Counted from the first letter of the stretch, positions 1 to 11,206 are shown. The stretch: DNA of 64,000 bases from Aspergillus flavus (GCF_009017415.1 NC_092407.1:1674001-1738000); one strand, 5' to 3'. Translations and numbers: made by a program. Notes: generated by a model not told the origin, from the letters alone.

Positions 1-298
1 ATTATTTGAGTCCATGGATGTTGTTAAGCTACTCAGTTGAACCCCAATGACCCAGGATCTCATTTTGAAGACGATTTCAAGATGAGACAGGGCTTTAGGA
101 AGGAATAAATTTAGAATAGCAATGGCAGAACCAGAAGTCGTGCCTGGTGGGCTTCCTAATAGTACAGTGCTACAATTTGTTTAAGAACGTACTCAGGAAA
201 AAAGGTCGTTATGTGAAGCATTGAGCTGAAGTATAGAAGATAGAAAGAGAGAAACGGGAGGTATAGAGTGACAGATCGGGGGTTGAGATGCACGTAGT

Positions 299-588
299 CA
301 TTCTGAATCGTCGATTCAGAATTCTTTGACCTTTTGGCCTTGTGGAATATCAGACTCCTTTGAATACACCGGGGCGTAGCGACGCATGATTCCTTCTGTA
401 GTCCAATCAAAAGAATTGAATGTCGGTCGGGAAGAAAATGAAACCAGGGTCTGAAGCTCTGTCAAACATAACATGGCATGTTGGGCAGAGCCCAATACCA
501 TTCTCGGGACCCTGTAAGAGATATCGCCAGGGCCCGATATTCCACAAGGCCAAAAGGTCAAATAATTCTGAATCAACGATTCAGAATG
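299..588. repeat. 290-bp element with 53-bp terminal inverted repeats (MITE-like)
   Basis: Positions 299-351 and 536-588 are inverted copies of one 53-bp sequence with only a few mismatches. The outer end of each arm is itself a near-perfect palindrome (ATTCTGAATCG, one base, then its complement). About 184 bp of unique sequence separates the arms. I see no convincing target-site duplication and no transposase, so this fits a non-autonomous inverted-repeat element or an old snap-back duplication. The small reading frames across it come from the inverted repeat and are not genes. Confidence 0.7.
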
Positions 589-709
589 CCCTGGTCAGGC
601 CTATATAGCTTCCCGCCGTTACAGACCCCTTAAATCGAAATTAATCAGACCGCGCTGTTGGAGTAAGGGTACCTATAGAAGCTATCAGTAAATAGTAACA
701 AAGAGCATC

Positions 710-985
710 CTAGACACTTTTGCTTACGGATGGGGCGCTCTTTGCAATTACATGAGCTACTTGTATGATCTCAGTGCCGCATGCAAAGCAGTTGTCGTTC
801 TGTCTCTGGACTTCAGCTTTTACAAGCTCAGAGAAGTTTCCTGACGAGACTTCGCTTTGAGACGAAGACATTCTCAGTCTTTTTACGGGCGACGGGGGTG
901 GGAGCGCTGGAGGTGGCATGTTAGGCCGTGACAACCGTGAGAACGACATGCTTGGTGGGGCAATACTGGGAGTAAGCTGTAACAT
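710..985 (-). pseudogene. HNH-nuclease-like gene remnant (5' part)
   Basis: A 91-codon frame starts at ATG 985. The N-terminus is rich in Pro and Ser, followed by a Cys-x-x-Cys (CFACG) and then QVAHVIAKS. This resembles the start of the HNH domain of fungal HNH-nuclease proteins, where the Cys pair precedes an AH(I/V)I motif. The frame stops about 8 residues later, before the second half of the nuclease fold, and I see no continuation downstream. The inverted-repeat element lies about 120 bp beyond the stop. It could be a truncated gene or a first exon whose partner I cannot find. The family assignment rests on a short motif. Confidence 0.4.
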
Positions 986-1438
986 AATAGAGAAGACTCA
1001 CAGAGACAGATCAAGATGCTTTAGTAACTCCAAGTCGCGGAAGTCACAGGCAGGGGCAAATGGTGGTCGTAACTGCTTCTTTGAGAACTTAGCAACCTAG
1101 GAAACCACGACAATTACCATAGACTTTATACTCAAAAGAAGGAGGGCCAAAGACACGTTCGTTCTGCTGCTACACTGAATATTGGCCTAAGTTTGGACCA
1201 AACTTTAAAGGATCTTCTCTCGACCGTAAGAATGATCTCAGTCGTCGGAGTAGTGCTTTGCCACTAAATCACGAAATGATGAGGAAAACACGAGATGGGT
1301 AGCTCAACGGCACCACGAACCAGCAACAGACCAGTATTAAATGTGGTAGGAGAAACTGCGACATAGTCCAGGACTCCAGCAGTATGAGAGGTGGTAAGCG
1401 TTGCTCTTGCAGGTTCAGATATCTGCGACGAAATCGAC

Positions 1439-1972
1439 CTACAATACATGACGAGAGAACGATCCATGGGAAGAGGAAGGAGAATGGTAAGCTAAGTAGA
1501 ATGTTATATGGTCTTGGTGAAGATTCACGGTGAAGGCGCTAGACCACTTTTGGAAGGACAAGAGTATGGAGGTAGCTGCCTCCCATCTAGCTGCACTAGC
1601 AGCAATGAGCCGATCATACGCCGAACAGATCCCGTCTTGATGGTCTATATCTGATATCAATCTGTATATCTCTTCTACAGACAACGCGATCCGATCTGTT
1701 CTGTGAACAGCCATACAAGCCTCGACATGAGACGCGGTTCTATCCCGCAGATCCTGAAGCAATTCAACCAGGCATCTAAGCAGCTGGAGCGAGTCTTCTT
1801 TCCCAATGCTGGATGGCCTTACGTTTCGGACATTATTTCCCACTACATCGTTGGCTATCTCTTTGGCTTCAAGAACGACTTTCTCGATTTCTGCGTCCTT
1901 TGTCTTTGCATGTTTGCACGCCATCGCAACGAAAGCGTACCCTTGACTGTGGCCCGATGAGAAGGTTGTCAT
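1439..1972 (-). CDS. Hypothetical protein, family not recognised
   Basis: This open frame of 177 codons starts at ATG 1972. The first 130 or so residues look protein-like: acidic and helical (DAEIEKVVLEAKEIAND, then several Leu-rich helices), with no membrane segment. The last 40 residues are of lower quality and may be intron or 3' flank; a possible further exon lies near 1264-1440. Its start overlaps the antisense SNF2 remnant by about 25 bp, which is unusual for two live genes. I do not recognise the family. It may be a genuine accessory-region gene or a chance frame. Confidence 0.3.
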   Translation of the reverse strand: MTTFSSGHSQGYAFVAMACKHAKTKDAEIEKVVLEAKEIANDVVGNNVRNVRPSSIGKEDSLQLLRCLVELLQDLRDRTASHVEACMAVHRTDRIALSVEEIYRLISDIDHQDGICSAYDRLIAASAARWEAATSILLSFQKWSSAFTVNLHQDHITFYLAYHSPSSSHGSFSRHVL

Positions 1973-2419
1973 CTTCAGCAGCTATCTCAAGTTTCTGGAC
2001 ATTGTTGCCGTGGTATTGAAGCAGCAGTCGGACGTCACTTGTCTTCGTTTTGATGGCACCCTCAATGACACACACAAAAGCAGGCCGTCCGAGAGGAGTT
2101 CACTAACGGGACATCTTCCGCACCCTTGCTTGTTACTGCAGGATGTGGTGGTACAGGTATTAACTTACAACCGGGATCCGTCATTATCCAGATGGAGGTC
2201 TGGTGGAACATGAACCACGAAAGACAGGCCTATGCACGTTGCTTGCGTCAGGGCCAGGACAAGATGGTCAAGGTTTACAAGCTCTTCGCGGAGAACAGCA
2301 ATATCGACATCATGATCTCGAAGTGCCAGGTTAGAAAAGACAAGCTGAACAGTCAAGTTATGAAGCCATTGGTTCGCAAGGACGATGACCCTTTGATTAT
2401 CCCCGCTCTGCATAGTTGA
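1947..2419 (+). pseudogene. SNF2-family ATPase, C-terminal helicase remnant
   Basis: Reading from 1947 gives the start of a helicase C-terminal lobe (DEKVVIFSSYLKFLD), then LRFDGTLND. After a frame change it continues with LLVTAGCGGTGINLQ, EVWWN, ERQAYARCLRQGQ and a normal C-terminus with stop at 2419. These are the helicase motifs around IV, V and VI of SNF2/Rad5-like ATPases (the RxxRxGQ type; here RCLRQGQ). The frame break lies at 2067-2075 in an AC-dinucleotide run, where two extra bases would explain it. An in-frame TGA at 1944 marks the upstream limit. No ATP-binding lobe precedes it, so this is a 5'-truncated relic. A matching N-terminal relic lies at 24675-25290. Confidence 0.8.
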
Positions 2420-3403
2420 TTCTTTGATCTAGAATTTTCTTTTGTACTCCTATCTAGGGTGGCGACTCGCTATGTGTCTTAAGCCTATGCGTTGTGCGTT
2501 TTCTTTACATTGAAAAATTGCTTGGCATGTCCAGTGCAGCTCCCACACCACAATCTAGTCACCAAAGAAATTTATCGTGCTCACGTTAATCTCCATCTTC
2601 CACATCTAAGCAACTACCTCATGGATCCCATTGCGACGAGACGGCCTTCGTGATGGTGACAAATGGCCAGTATGTTTTCCCCGGCACATGGCGATCTGAA
2701 GCCCGTTGATTCAGCCTCTATATCCGGATATATGAAGCAGGTGTCACTTAGCCCCCGAGAAACGAATCCTTATTATCAATTCGAACTGCCGCATCATACG
2801 GTACTATCAAGGTCAGTTAGCTGAAATCATATCGAGCAGATAAACTCATACCAATAAGGGGGCCTGAGCGAGTGGCCAAGACGAAGGTAAATTACTCCGC
2901 ACGAAGCCAAGCGCCGCTGTCGCTGAGTGCGAGAGCATCGCAATGAACTATTTCTTGGCCGATGAGAACGTGGGAGACTGGCATCTTCTGATTCAAGAAC
3001 TCATCAGACACGATCCACTTATGAGTCGCTTACAATTCCCGATACCATTAGAGACCCCCGGTTACTTGCTGGTTGATTGCTTACCCTCTCGCTTCGATCA
3101 CAGCTCTTGGCATCTGGCGATAACATCAGTGGCACTGTTCCGCCGCCTTGGCGGACCCCTATGTAGCTGTTCCTTCGAATAACATGGACACAGGCTTAAT
3201 TAGAACTATGATACCCGAGATGGCCGTACAGAAAACGCCAAGTGCCCTAATCTCAGCACTTCCGGCACGTTGTTCGACAGCTGGTCCCAATTGGGGAGCG
3301 TGGAGTGAGATGCGCTATTTTGAATATAATTGACCAAGTATTTCTAGGAACAGAGAGCTGGAGATATTCAGGGGCCGGCATGCCGGAAATTGGTGGAAGG
3401 ATC
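2420..3403. other. Intergenic; phosphatase upstream region
   Basis: No convincing gene. The longest frame (2943-3182) resembles nothing I know. The stretch contains CACGTT (or its complement AACGTG) at 2582, 2967 and 3266, and another copy lies just downstream at 3444. This hexamer is the weaker class of Pho4-type site. Confidence 0.5.
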
Positions 3404-3410
3404 TATAAAA
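3404..3410 (+). promoter_or_regulatory. TATA box of the alkaline phosphatase gene
   Basis: TATAAAA lies 79 nt upstream of the ATG at 3489, a usual distance for a TATA element with a short 5' leader in filamentous fungi. Confidence 0.55.
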
Positions 3411-3488
3411 GCTACACCATGCGCACCTGAAAGACCGGCAATTAACGTGTCCCTTTAACTTTTCTGTTTTTAAGAAACGTCTATCAAG

Positions 3489-5165
3489 ATGCATATCCGC
3501 ACTGCCATCACTGCGGGCGCGGCCCTTGTCCAGACTGCAGTTGCAGCTTCTGTCCAGGCAAAGAACGTTATTTATATCGTTCCCGATGGCTACGGGCCTG
3601 CGTCGCAGAACATGGCCCGCGACCTTATGTCTCTGGTTGATAGTGGCACGACTGGCAGCAACCCGAAGATTGATGAGCTTCCAGTGGACGACCTGGTAAG
3701 CCGGTTCTAGTCCTGACCTGGGGATTATGAGGTTGCAATTCGGTGCTAAGTTCTCTCTCAGGCTATCGGACGTGTCAGAACCCACTCCGCCAACAACATG
3801 ATCACCGACTCGGCTGCTTCTGGAACCGCGTATGCTGCCGGACACAAGTCCTACAACGGTGCCATCTCTGTCACACCCGATGGCCAGCCTGTAGGTTCCA
3901 TCCTCGAGGCCGCTAAGCTTGGAGGCATGAAAACTGGTCTCGTGTCCACGACATACATCAGCGATGCCACCCCCGGAGGTAAAATACATTTTCCTCACCC
4001 AGCACTTAATCCGCAAACGTTGCTCATCCTCTGTAGTCTATGCAGCTCACGCCGCCAACCGTGGATCTATGCCCCTGATCGCAGAGCAACAGCTCGGCTA
4101 TAGCCATCCACTCGGCCCCATGGTCGATCTGCTTCTCGGTGGCGGACGTTGCAACTTCTCGCCAAACAGCACAGAGGGATCCTGCCGTACGGACGATTTC
4201 GACCTACTGACCTACGCAGAGGAGCAGGGCTTCACCGTCGCCACGAGCCGCGAAGAGTTCAATGCTCTTGGGAAGGGTCAGGGTCAGGCAGATCTACCAT
4301 TTCTGGGTCTTTTCAGCGATGGCAAGTCGATCAACCCTCCTGACGCAGGGAGGGCCAAAGCTAACCGATCACAGAAAGCATGCGCTACGAAATGGATCGT
4401 CGCGTCATCCAGGACGAACCTTCCTTGCTTGAGATGGCCGAGACAGCCGTGAATGCTCTCCACCGCGCCACTCGTCGCCGGAACAAGGGCTTCTTCCTCA
4501 TGATCGAGGCCGCCCGAATCGATCACGCCGGGCACGACAACGACCCAGCCAACCACGCCTTCGAGACTGTCATGTACAACAACGTAGTAGCCTGGGTGCG
4601 AGACTGGATCGACCAACACCCAGACACGATCATGTTGTCTGCCGCCGACCACGAAACCGGCGGCCTGACCCTGAACGGCTACGATCCGCTCCCTCTACGC
4701 AATGCCACCCACTCGCGTGCCTACCTCCAGTCCGTCTGGGACAACGACCGCCCGGCCGACGTCGACGAGCGGGACTTCCTTGTCTCCGAGATTCTCCCCG
4801 CTTACGGGCTCGAGAACGTCGAAGACGCGGACATCCAAACCATCCTCGACGCAGACAGTATCGGGGCCGGCATCGCCGCCCTTATGTCCTCTCGCGCCGG
4901 CGTTGACTGGTCGACGGGAGGCCACACCTCTGTCGACGTCACTCTGCATGGTTATGCCGCTGGTCGGAAGCGCCAGGCCCTGAAGGCGGACCTCGCCGGA
5001 GGTTGGGATAACACTGAGCTCCCTCGCTACATTGAAGAGGTTCTCGGTCTCGATATGGACGCCGTTACCGAGCGGCTGCGCAAGGCCGCTGAGGAAGACT
5101 CGTCGTGGCTGGGCCCGCGCGAGCTAGCTCGTCGTGACCTCGGGGGTTGCGATCACTACCACTAG
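3489..5165 (+). CDS. Secreted or vacuolar alkaline phosphatase
   Basis: Model: exons 3489-3695, 3762-3978, 4037-4321 and 4375-5165, giving 499 residues. The N-terminus (about 20 residues, Ala-rich hydrophobic) looks like a signal peptide. Metal and active-site motifs of the PhoA-type alkaline phosphatase superfamily are present in order: VPDGYGP (Asp33), TDSAASGTA with the nucleophile Ser86, EAARIDHAGHDND, SAADHETGG and WSTGGHTSVDV with the last zinc-binding His. It should hydrolyse phosphomonoesters at alkaline pH in the secretory route, vacuole or medium. Unlike Pho8, it starts with a cleavable-type signal and not an obvious cytosolic tail plus anchor. Intron 3 begins with GC (GCAAGT) and ends CTAACCGATCACAG; only this junction restores the conserved frame. 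CACGTT boxes upstream suggest phosphate control. Confidence 0.93.
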
Positions 5166-5877
5166 TTAGTTATCCTGTCCTGGATTACACTTTGCAATGG
5201 ATGCAGGAAGAGGCCGTGAGAGATGGGGAATTGTACAAAATGTAATATACGCAGCGCGACATGACGCAAATTGGGAGGATGGAGAGTGGTATAACAAGCC
5301 AGTAATATAATCTCTTTGTATTTCACCAAGACATGAATAGACACTGTTTTTCCAGACAACAGCAACCATACATTTGTCGCAGGTATAAATGCTATCCATT
5401 GTTCTTAGACACGACTTACCAGCTCAATCGTATTCCCGGTCCTAAAGACACAAGCTGGGGTTAACTTCTGCCAGATATCTAGCCTGGTTAGTTATACTAA
5501 GCATATACATAGGCATTGCCTTCATACCAGTGTTTTGAAATGCCCAGAAAGGTCGACTTTTATTGGGATAAGTAGATAAGCTGTCAGCGCTGGCCTGACA
5601 CATATAGTACCTGAAGTTCTAGAAAGGTCTATTTAGAAGACTAATTCTATGGATAGCTCCATGATAATAAATTACCCCAGGAGGCGAATAAAGCACAAAT
5701 GATAGATACAAGGAAATCATTATAACGTATACTTCGAAACCTAATAAAACCCCCAGATGCTATTCGGGTATATAGCCATAATACAAACACAAAATGATCT
5801 AATCATACCCCCTCAGAGCCCTAAACTCCATATATCATATATCATATACCACCCAATTACACATAAACCCTTCTACT
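5166..5877. other. Intergenic, no gene seen
   Basis: AT-rich spacer between two convergent genes, the phosphatase (+) and the membrane-protein remnant (-). It probably contains both 3' ends. No coding frame here looks real. Confidence 0.5.
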
Positions 5878-6506
5878 TCAACCCCTCAGGCAATGATTAT
5901 CCGTCGGCATCTCCACCGGCTCCAACTTACGCGCCGTATCATCCAACTCCGCCGGTCCCACCATCCGACACCCACTCTTATCAACAGGTACCTTATACCC
6001 TATAACCGAGTTTTCCATAACTTTCTTCCTCCTAAACCGTCTCGCGATCAAGATCCCCATAAGAGCACCTACAGTAACAGCCAACGGGATACCAAGTCCT
6101 AGGGTATTTATTTATCTATGTAATTTGGTTTTGTATTTGGATTGTGTAAGGGATATCAAGATATTACTGACTGAGGATGAATTCGGCTTCGTCTCTAGCA
6201 GGACGGCGTTGATGGATGGCGATAGAGATGTAGCCCGTGGGAGTGCCGTTCCATGTAATGTTCAGGTCCTGTCCGATGTCGTACCACGGATTGAGGTCGA
6301 GAGTATTGTTTTTTCCCCGGAGGTGGTGGGACAATGAAGTAGAATTGGGAGGAGACGGGCAATACGAGCAGGAAGAATAGTAGGACGCCTAACTGGCACA
6401 CCGAGGTCGTTGCGGACTTAGGGCTCTGGGGTTTAGAATTAACCCTAAGTAACAACAAAAGGCAGGCGAAACGGCAGGGCGCATGAGATGACCGCAGAAC
6501 TGGCAA
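5878..6506 (-). pseudogene. Small type-I membrane protein, frameshifted
   Basis: Minus-strand reading shows a hydrophobic signal-like segment (QLGVLLFFLLVLPVSSQ) followed by FYFIVPPPPGK. The rest of the ectodomain (TLDLNPWYDIG, LNITWNGTPTG) is in another frame. One A too many in a run of six (plus-strand T run 6309-6314) explains the shift. A GTCAGT donor at 6171 and TAG acceptor at 6099 then join in frame to LGIPLAVTVGALMGILI, a membrane helix followed by RRFRRKK and an acidic tail ending at 5878. The layout matches the many fungal signal / beta-domain / single-TM surface proteins. The ectodomain seems short for that group, and no in-frame ATG precedes the signal. It is a decaying gene, or a correct gene with a sequencing error in the homopolymer. 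Confidence 0.6.
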
Positions 6507-6806
6507 CTACCGAGACGGATCCAGAGTTACTTACAGGACACAGTAAGTAAAACATTGATTGTCTAACGTCTTGGCAGGGCCACCAGGGTCTCAGTTGTCG
6601 TGACGTCGAGTGGAAACGCTAAAATACGATGTCTCATTCGTCGTACTAAATTAAGAACGTTAGTGCTTGACTGCGGAATCCATTCATCTTCAGCCCACTC
6701 TCAGAAAAACAGACACGCTTACCAATTTTTTTTTATTTAATTCCTGCAAGACTTCATTGTCAATGCAGACAAAGAACTTTCCTCTCATCCCTGCTGGACG
6801 TCGATA

Positions 6807-8253
6807 ATGAACCGTTTCATATGTTCGGGACGAATGCTGGGCGGCAGCGCCATCCTGCTGTCAACCATCATCATTGTTTGGATCGTGTTTGTGAATCCCC
6901 CACAGACCCGAATTCTCCACAGTTCGTCTCCTCAAACCGTCTCGCCCACGCACAATTCGTCATCGCCATGGAACCCCAGTGATGTCCGATGCAGCGGTCT
7001 CCTCGACACCTCCCACATCCAGGTGGTAGTCAAGACGGGATCAAACATCATCTACGATAAGCTCCCCACGCAACTCCTCACAGCCTTGCGATGCTGCCAA
7101 GACCCGCTCATTTTCGCCGACTCCGAGCAAGACATCGGACCCTACCATGTCTACGACGTGCTCGCGAACGTCAACGAGACGTTAAAGGCCACCCATCCTG
7201 ATTTCGCCTACTATCGCACCATCAAAGACTACTTGTCCTCAGGCCGGGACATCCGGCTCCTCCGGACCTCGCGCCAGGCCGCCTGGGACCTGGACAAGTA
7301 CAAGTTCATCCACATGCTCGTGGAAACCTGGGAGCGACGCCCGGGCCACGATTGGTATGTCTTCGTCGAGGCCGACACGTACCTCTTCTGGGGAAATCTA
7401 GTGCAGTGGCTGGCGCGGATGGACCCTGCCAAGCCGCTCTATCTGGGCTCGGCGGCGACGTTCCAATCCGAGAAGTTCGCCCACGGAGGAAGCGGGGTGA
7501 TCCTCTCGCGCGAAGCGATGAAGCGCGTCTTGGACGGAGATGCCGATCTGGCTGCTCGATATGACGAGCATATGCACGACGAGATCTACGGCGATTACGT
7601 GCTTATGAAAGCCCTGAAGGAAAAGGGCGTCGAGCTGAGTAATAAATGGCCCATGATGCAGGGCGAGAAGCAGAATACGCTTCCTTTTGGGCCCGGTCCG
7701 AACACTGGGTCCCGACATGGGTGTCAGCCATTGATTACTATGCATAGTGTTACGCCGGTGGATGTTAATGCGATGTGGAATTATGAGCAGCGGCGGAAAC
7801 ATCCACAGGTATGTGTTTCGTTCATTCCTGTTAGAGGTGAGTGAGTGGATGGCTAACGATGAGCAGGAACCGCTTCTTATTGGTGAACTGTATGACTATT
7901 TCATGGGTCGTGCGCTTCCCTCGCAGCGCGATGATTGGTATAATCTCTCCGATGACTTGATGTTCCGCGCGCCCGGTGTTGAAGGACAGAGACAGAAGTC
8001 GCCCGCGGATATGACCCCGGTCGAGAAGGAAGCGTATAGCTCTTTTGAGCAATGTCAGAAAGCGTGTCAGGAGCATTCCAAGTGCTTCCAGTTCGTTTAC
8101 CACGACCAGACTTGTGGATTCTCCTTCTCCTATCGGCTGGGATACCAAAGAGATCCGGAAGGTGATGAAGGACCGTATAAATCCGGGTGGATCTTGGATA
8201 AAATCGAGAAGGATCGGGAAGATCACCCTTGCAAGGCACCTGAATGGCTATAG
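6807..8253 (+). CDS. GT31-like type-II membrane glycosyltransferase with PAN-like C-terminus
   Basis: Exons 6807-7808 and 7867-8253 give 462 residues. A short cytosolic tail is followed by one membrane anchor (about residues 10-31, ILLSTIIIVWIVFV), the arrangement of Golgi glycosyltransferases. The lumenal part carries DWYVFVEADTYLFW, matching the metal-binding DxD-type region of Fringe/C1GALT-like enzymes (here EAD), and GGSGVILSREAM typical of this group. The second exon encodes a Cys-rich module (CQKACQEHSKCFQFVYHDQTC) that looks like a PAN/Apple fold. It probably adds a sugar to secreted glycoproteins; the acceptor is unknown. The intron has a GTATGT donor and a GCTAAC branch site. The upstream neighbour is divergent and broken. 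Confidence 0.85.
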
Positions 8254-8993
8254 GACGCAAACAAGGCTCGGGGTAGCCCTTGATGATATCTGTTCTCACC
8301 AGCGACATCCGACACCACGGATGGCTCCGTCGATCGGTTCAAGATGACCATGGGTCTGACTCAGGGAACCACCGACAAGACGCAACTACGAAGTTACAGA
8401 CTACAACATACCACCACCGATGTGTACGTCGTGGTGGCAGACGCGTGTATATCCAACTGTGAACCACCGCGAGCACAAACACGCGCCCCATTCCGATTCA
8501 GCGGCAAATCAATGCATAACGGCCAGTCTCTTTATATTGTAGCAAGTCTAACACTGTATATAGATGTATATAGAAGCGTTCCAAGCGATGCCTTTCAAGT
8601 ATTTTTCCCCCCTGATTGACTTCATCTCGTAAATTCTAGTAGGAGTGATGCATATACATGAACGTTAAAAAGTAAAGGGATAAGGCAGCAGAGTTAAAGA
8701 GCTCAGTTCTTGCCACAGCGCTTATACGGGCTACCACAGTCAATTACTGCACGCCGACACATACCACCCTGGAGAAATTATCCTAATTGTCATTGTATCA
8801 TGATATACACTCTCTTTCCAGAAGACAGTACTGCTGATTAGATAAATGACGTCATACTATGTACTGATCGATGATAAGTCAGCAATTCTGCCCAGGCAGA
8901 ATTTTCACACGTTGTCTTAGCATTTATGGATTATGGCAGTATACAAGGGTTCGTTTTGTTGAGTCCTCGATCTAGAGTGGGTCTACAGTTGGC
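8254..8993. other. Intergenic, no gene seen
   Basis: Spacer between two plus-strand genes. It holds the 3' flank of the glycosyltransferase gene and the promoter of the SET-domain gene. No reading frame here looks coding. Confidence 0.5.
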
Positions 8994-11206
8994 ATGGAGG
9001 CCTCATCTTCACTCTCTTTAGTATCTCAGCTGTGTAGTCTTCTTCAGAATCCAGACTTCCCCGCGCAACTGACATCTGCGATTCAAGCGTCAAAAGGCAG
9101 TCCTAGGAAAGATTTGGAACACGAGCAAACGAATAGCCACCTTTTCCTCCGTATTGAAGCTTCGCTTTTTTCCGGTGTACCATGTGCATTCCAAGGTAGT
9201 TCTTGGGTTCTGGTTGGTCTTACTGAATCAGATTAATGCTGCAGTCTGCCGATACCATGTGCTAACTGGCCAGGGTTGCGTCGACCTAAACAATGAGCGT
9301 GTTGTACCGTTGTCTCAGTTGACTCCAAATGTCTCAGAGATAATTGTACGATGTTCCCTCCATATGTGGCTTTTCGGTAGATGGTTAACCTTCCATATAG
9401 TGCGACAAACGAGATACCACCGCCGCTCCGGAAACCAACCAAGATGACCATGGACCACGTTCCCTTAAGCGAAGAAAGACCGTTAGTGGTCTTCGCTTGG
9501 CTCCGCATACCCAGGATGCTGCCATTATAGGGACTGAATCTCAGATCGACGGCTGTGCTGCATCAGATTCAAATGGGATGACTGACGATGCTCAAAAGTC
9601 GTCTGTTCGCCAGGTGCATAGTGACACCAGGTTTCCCCAGCGCAAAAACCCAAGCAAAGATACATCTGCCCCAGTTCTAGAACCAACGTCAACCGACAAA
9701 CTCATCGCGGGTATCTGGAGACAAGTGTTTTCACCTGTCAAGCTGAGTCGATTCCATTCTGTATGCCTTCTCGGGCTGAAAAGAAAGATGACTGCCTGAA
9801 CTAACCAACTCAGGTCATAGAACCCGGCATAGACATCCGCACCGGCGTTAGTGGAGAGGTATGTTATATCGTGCAACTATTTGCGTCGTAAAACGAAGGG
9901 CTTCAACTCGAGTCTCCTGAGGTCTTGGTAGGTGAAGGAAGAGTACGATAACTAACTGTCACCAGGTTTTCCGGGCAGTCAACACCCTATGCTTAAAATA
10001 CTATAACCAAAGTCAGTCCTCTCGCGCGCTTGAGATGATAGTACAAGCCTACTGGATTGAATGTTACGAGGCTCGTATTGCTGTTCTTCGCTTAGAGAAT
10101 CCTAACCTGTCGGCTATGGAAATCCGAATGATGGGCTTGAGAGAGGCCTGTGCGGTTCTCAACTGGAAAGAAAAGGATCTGCGGAACCGAATGTATGCGA
10201 TATACCTCTTGAACTATAAGTCGCCAAGCTAACCGCTACCTCAACTCAGTGCCATCTGGCGCGGATACAAGGAAATCAAAGATGCCGGCGGCTGGGCTAG
10301 TTTGATATTTGCAAGCGCCGGGGTATACCGATTCTGCAAATACCGTACTGGCTTTGGAGAGGGCTTTTCCACGCGCCTCCGACATATCCGGTCTAGTCTG
10401 GAGGTGGCCGCTGATACGTTGCATCCGGATTGGAGGGATCTACTCCAGGTGATTGGGCAACAAGAGACACGGCAGTACCATGGCCACCCACATGAATGGG
10501 TAACAGTAACAGGAAGACCAGCAGTCCCCTTGAGTTCAACATATGAGCATCTTCAGCTCCCAAATGGCTTCCATTTTCGCTTCATCGACGAGTGCGTGCT
10601 TGACATGGCTGCCTTTGGCACAGAGGATCCTCGCCGGGTTCCTGAAATAGATCCAGACGTGTGTTTGGTGTGCAAAGAAAGGCAGTCTGATGAGATCGAG
10701 AAGAATCATTGTTCATGTTTCTCCACATTGTTCGGGGGCGTGCGAAACCCAGTACCAGTACAGTTGTTCCATACAACCAGCGGAAAGAACAACGGAGTCA
10801 TAGCTCGCAGTGTAAGTTCTGCCATCTTAACTCAAATACGGTTAACATTATCTTACCCAACAACGGATAGAACTTCGACCGTGGCATTGCCATTGGCGAA
10901 TTCACAGGTCTCATCACTAAAGGCATCGAGGGTGTCGACGTAATGCTAGGTGGCACCCGCACCAGAACGTACCAGGTCTTCCAAGGCCAGATGGGCAATT
11001 TCACGCGATTCATCAACCACTCCTGTCGTCCAAACAGTCAGTTTCAGCGATTCTATTGGCGGGGAAAGGAACGCATAATTGTCGTCTCGCGAGGAGTGAC
11101 GGCAGGAAGTGAGATCACCGTTGATTATTCAGATCATTATTGGAAGCAATTGAACAAGATATGTCTTTGTGGGGAACCCTGCTGTCGATTTCGGGAGAGA
11201 AGATAA
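8994..11206 (+). CDS. SET-domain protein (putative lysine methyltransferase)
   Basis: Well-supported exons: 9401-9760, 9814-9858, 9966-10192, 10250-10811 and 10871-11206. All are phase-consistent and give about 509 residues. ATG 8994 opens a plausible first exon, but its donor and the phase to 9401 are unresolved, so the N-terminus is tentative. The middle part is basic, then a conserved helical block (EVFRAVNTLCLKYYN, ALEMIVQAYWIECYEARI, EKDLRNR, AIWRGYKEIKDAGGWASL). The C-terminus is the SET core: GNFTRFINHSCRPNSQF (the NHSC motif that binds S-adenosylmethionine and shapes the lysine channel), EITVDYSDHYW, and a post-SET-like cluster CLCGEPCC. There is no clear pre-SET zinc cluster. The substrate, histone or other, cannot be told from sequence. 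Confidence 0.8.

Noticed and set aside
2866..2960. tRNA-like start (GCCTGAGCGAGTGGCCAAG)
   Set aside because: It resembles a Ser/Leu tRNA D-arm, but no acceptor stem, anticodon arm or T-arm can be formed.
5757..6005. Plus-strand frame of 82 codons
   Set aside because: It lies antisense to the C-terminal exon of the membrane-protein remnant, and its composition (Pro/His/Ile-rich) looks like antisense translation.
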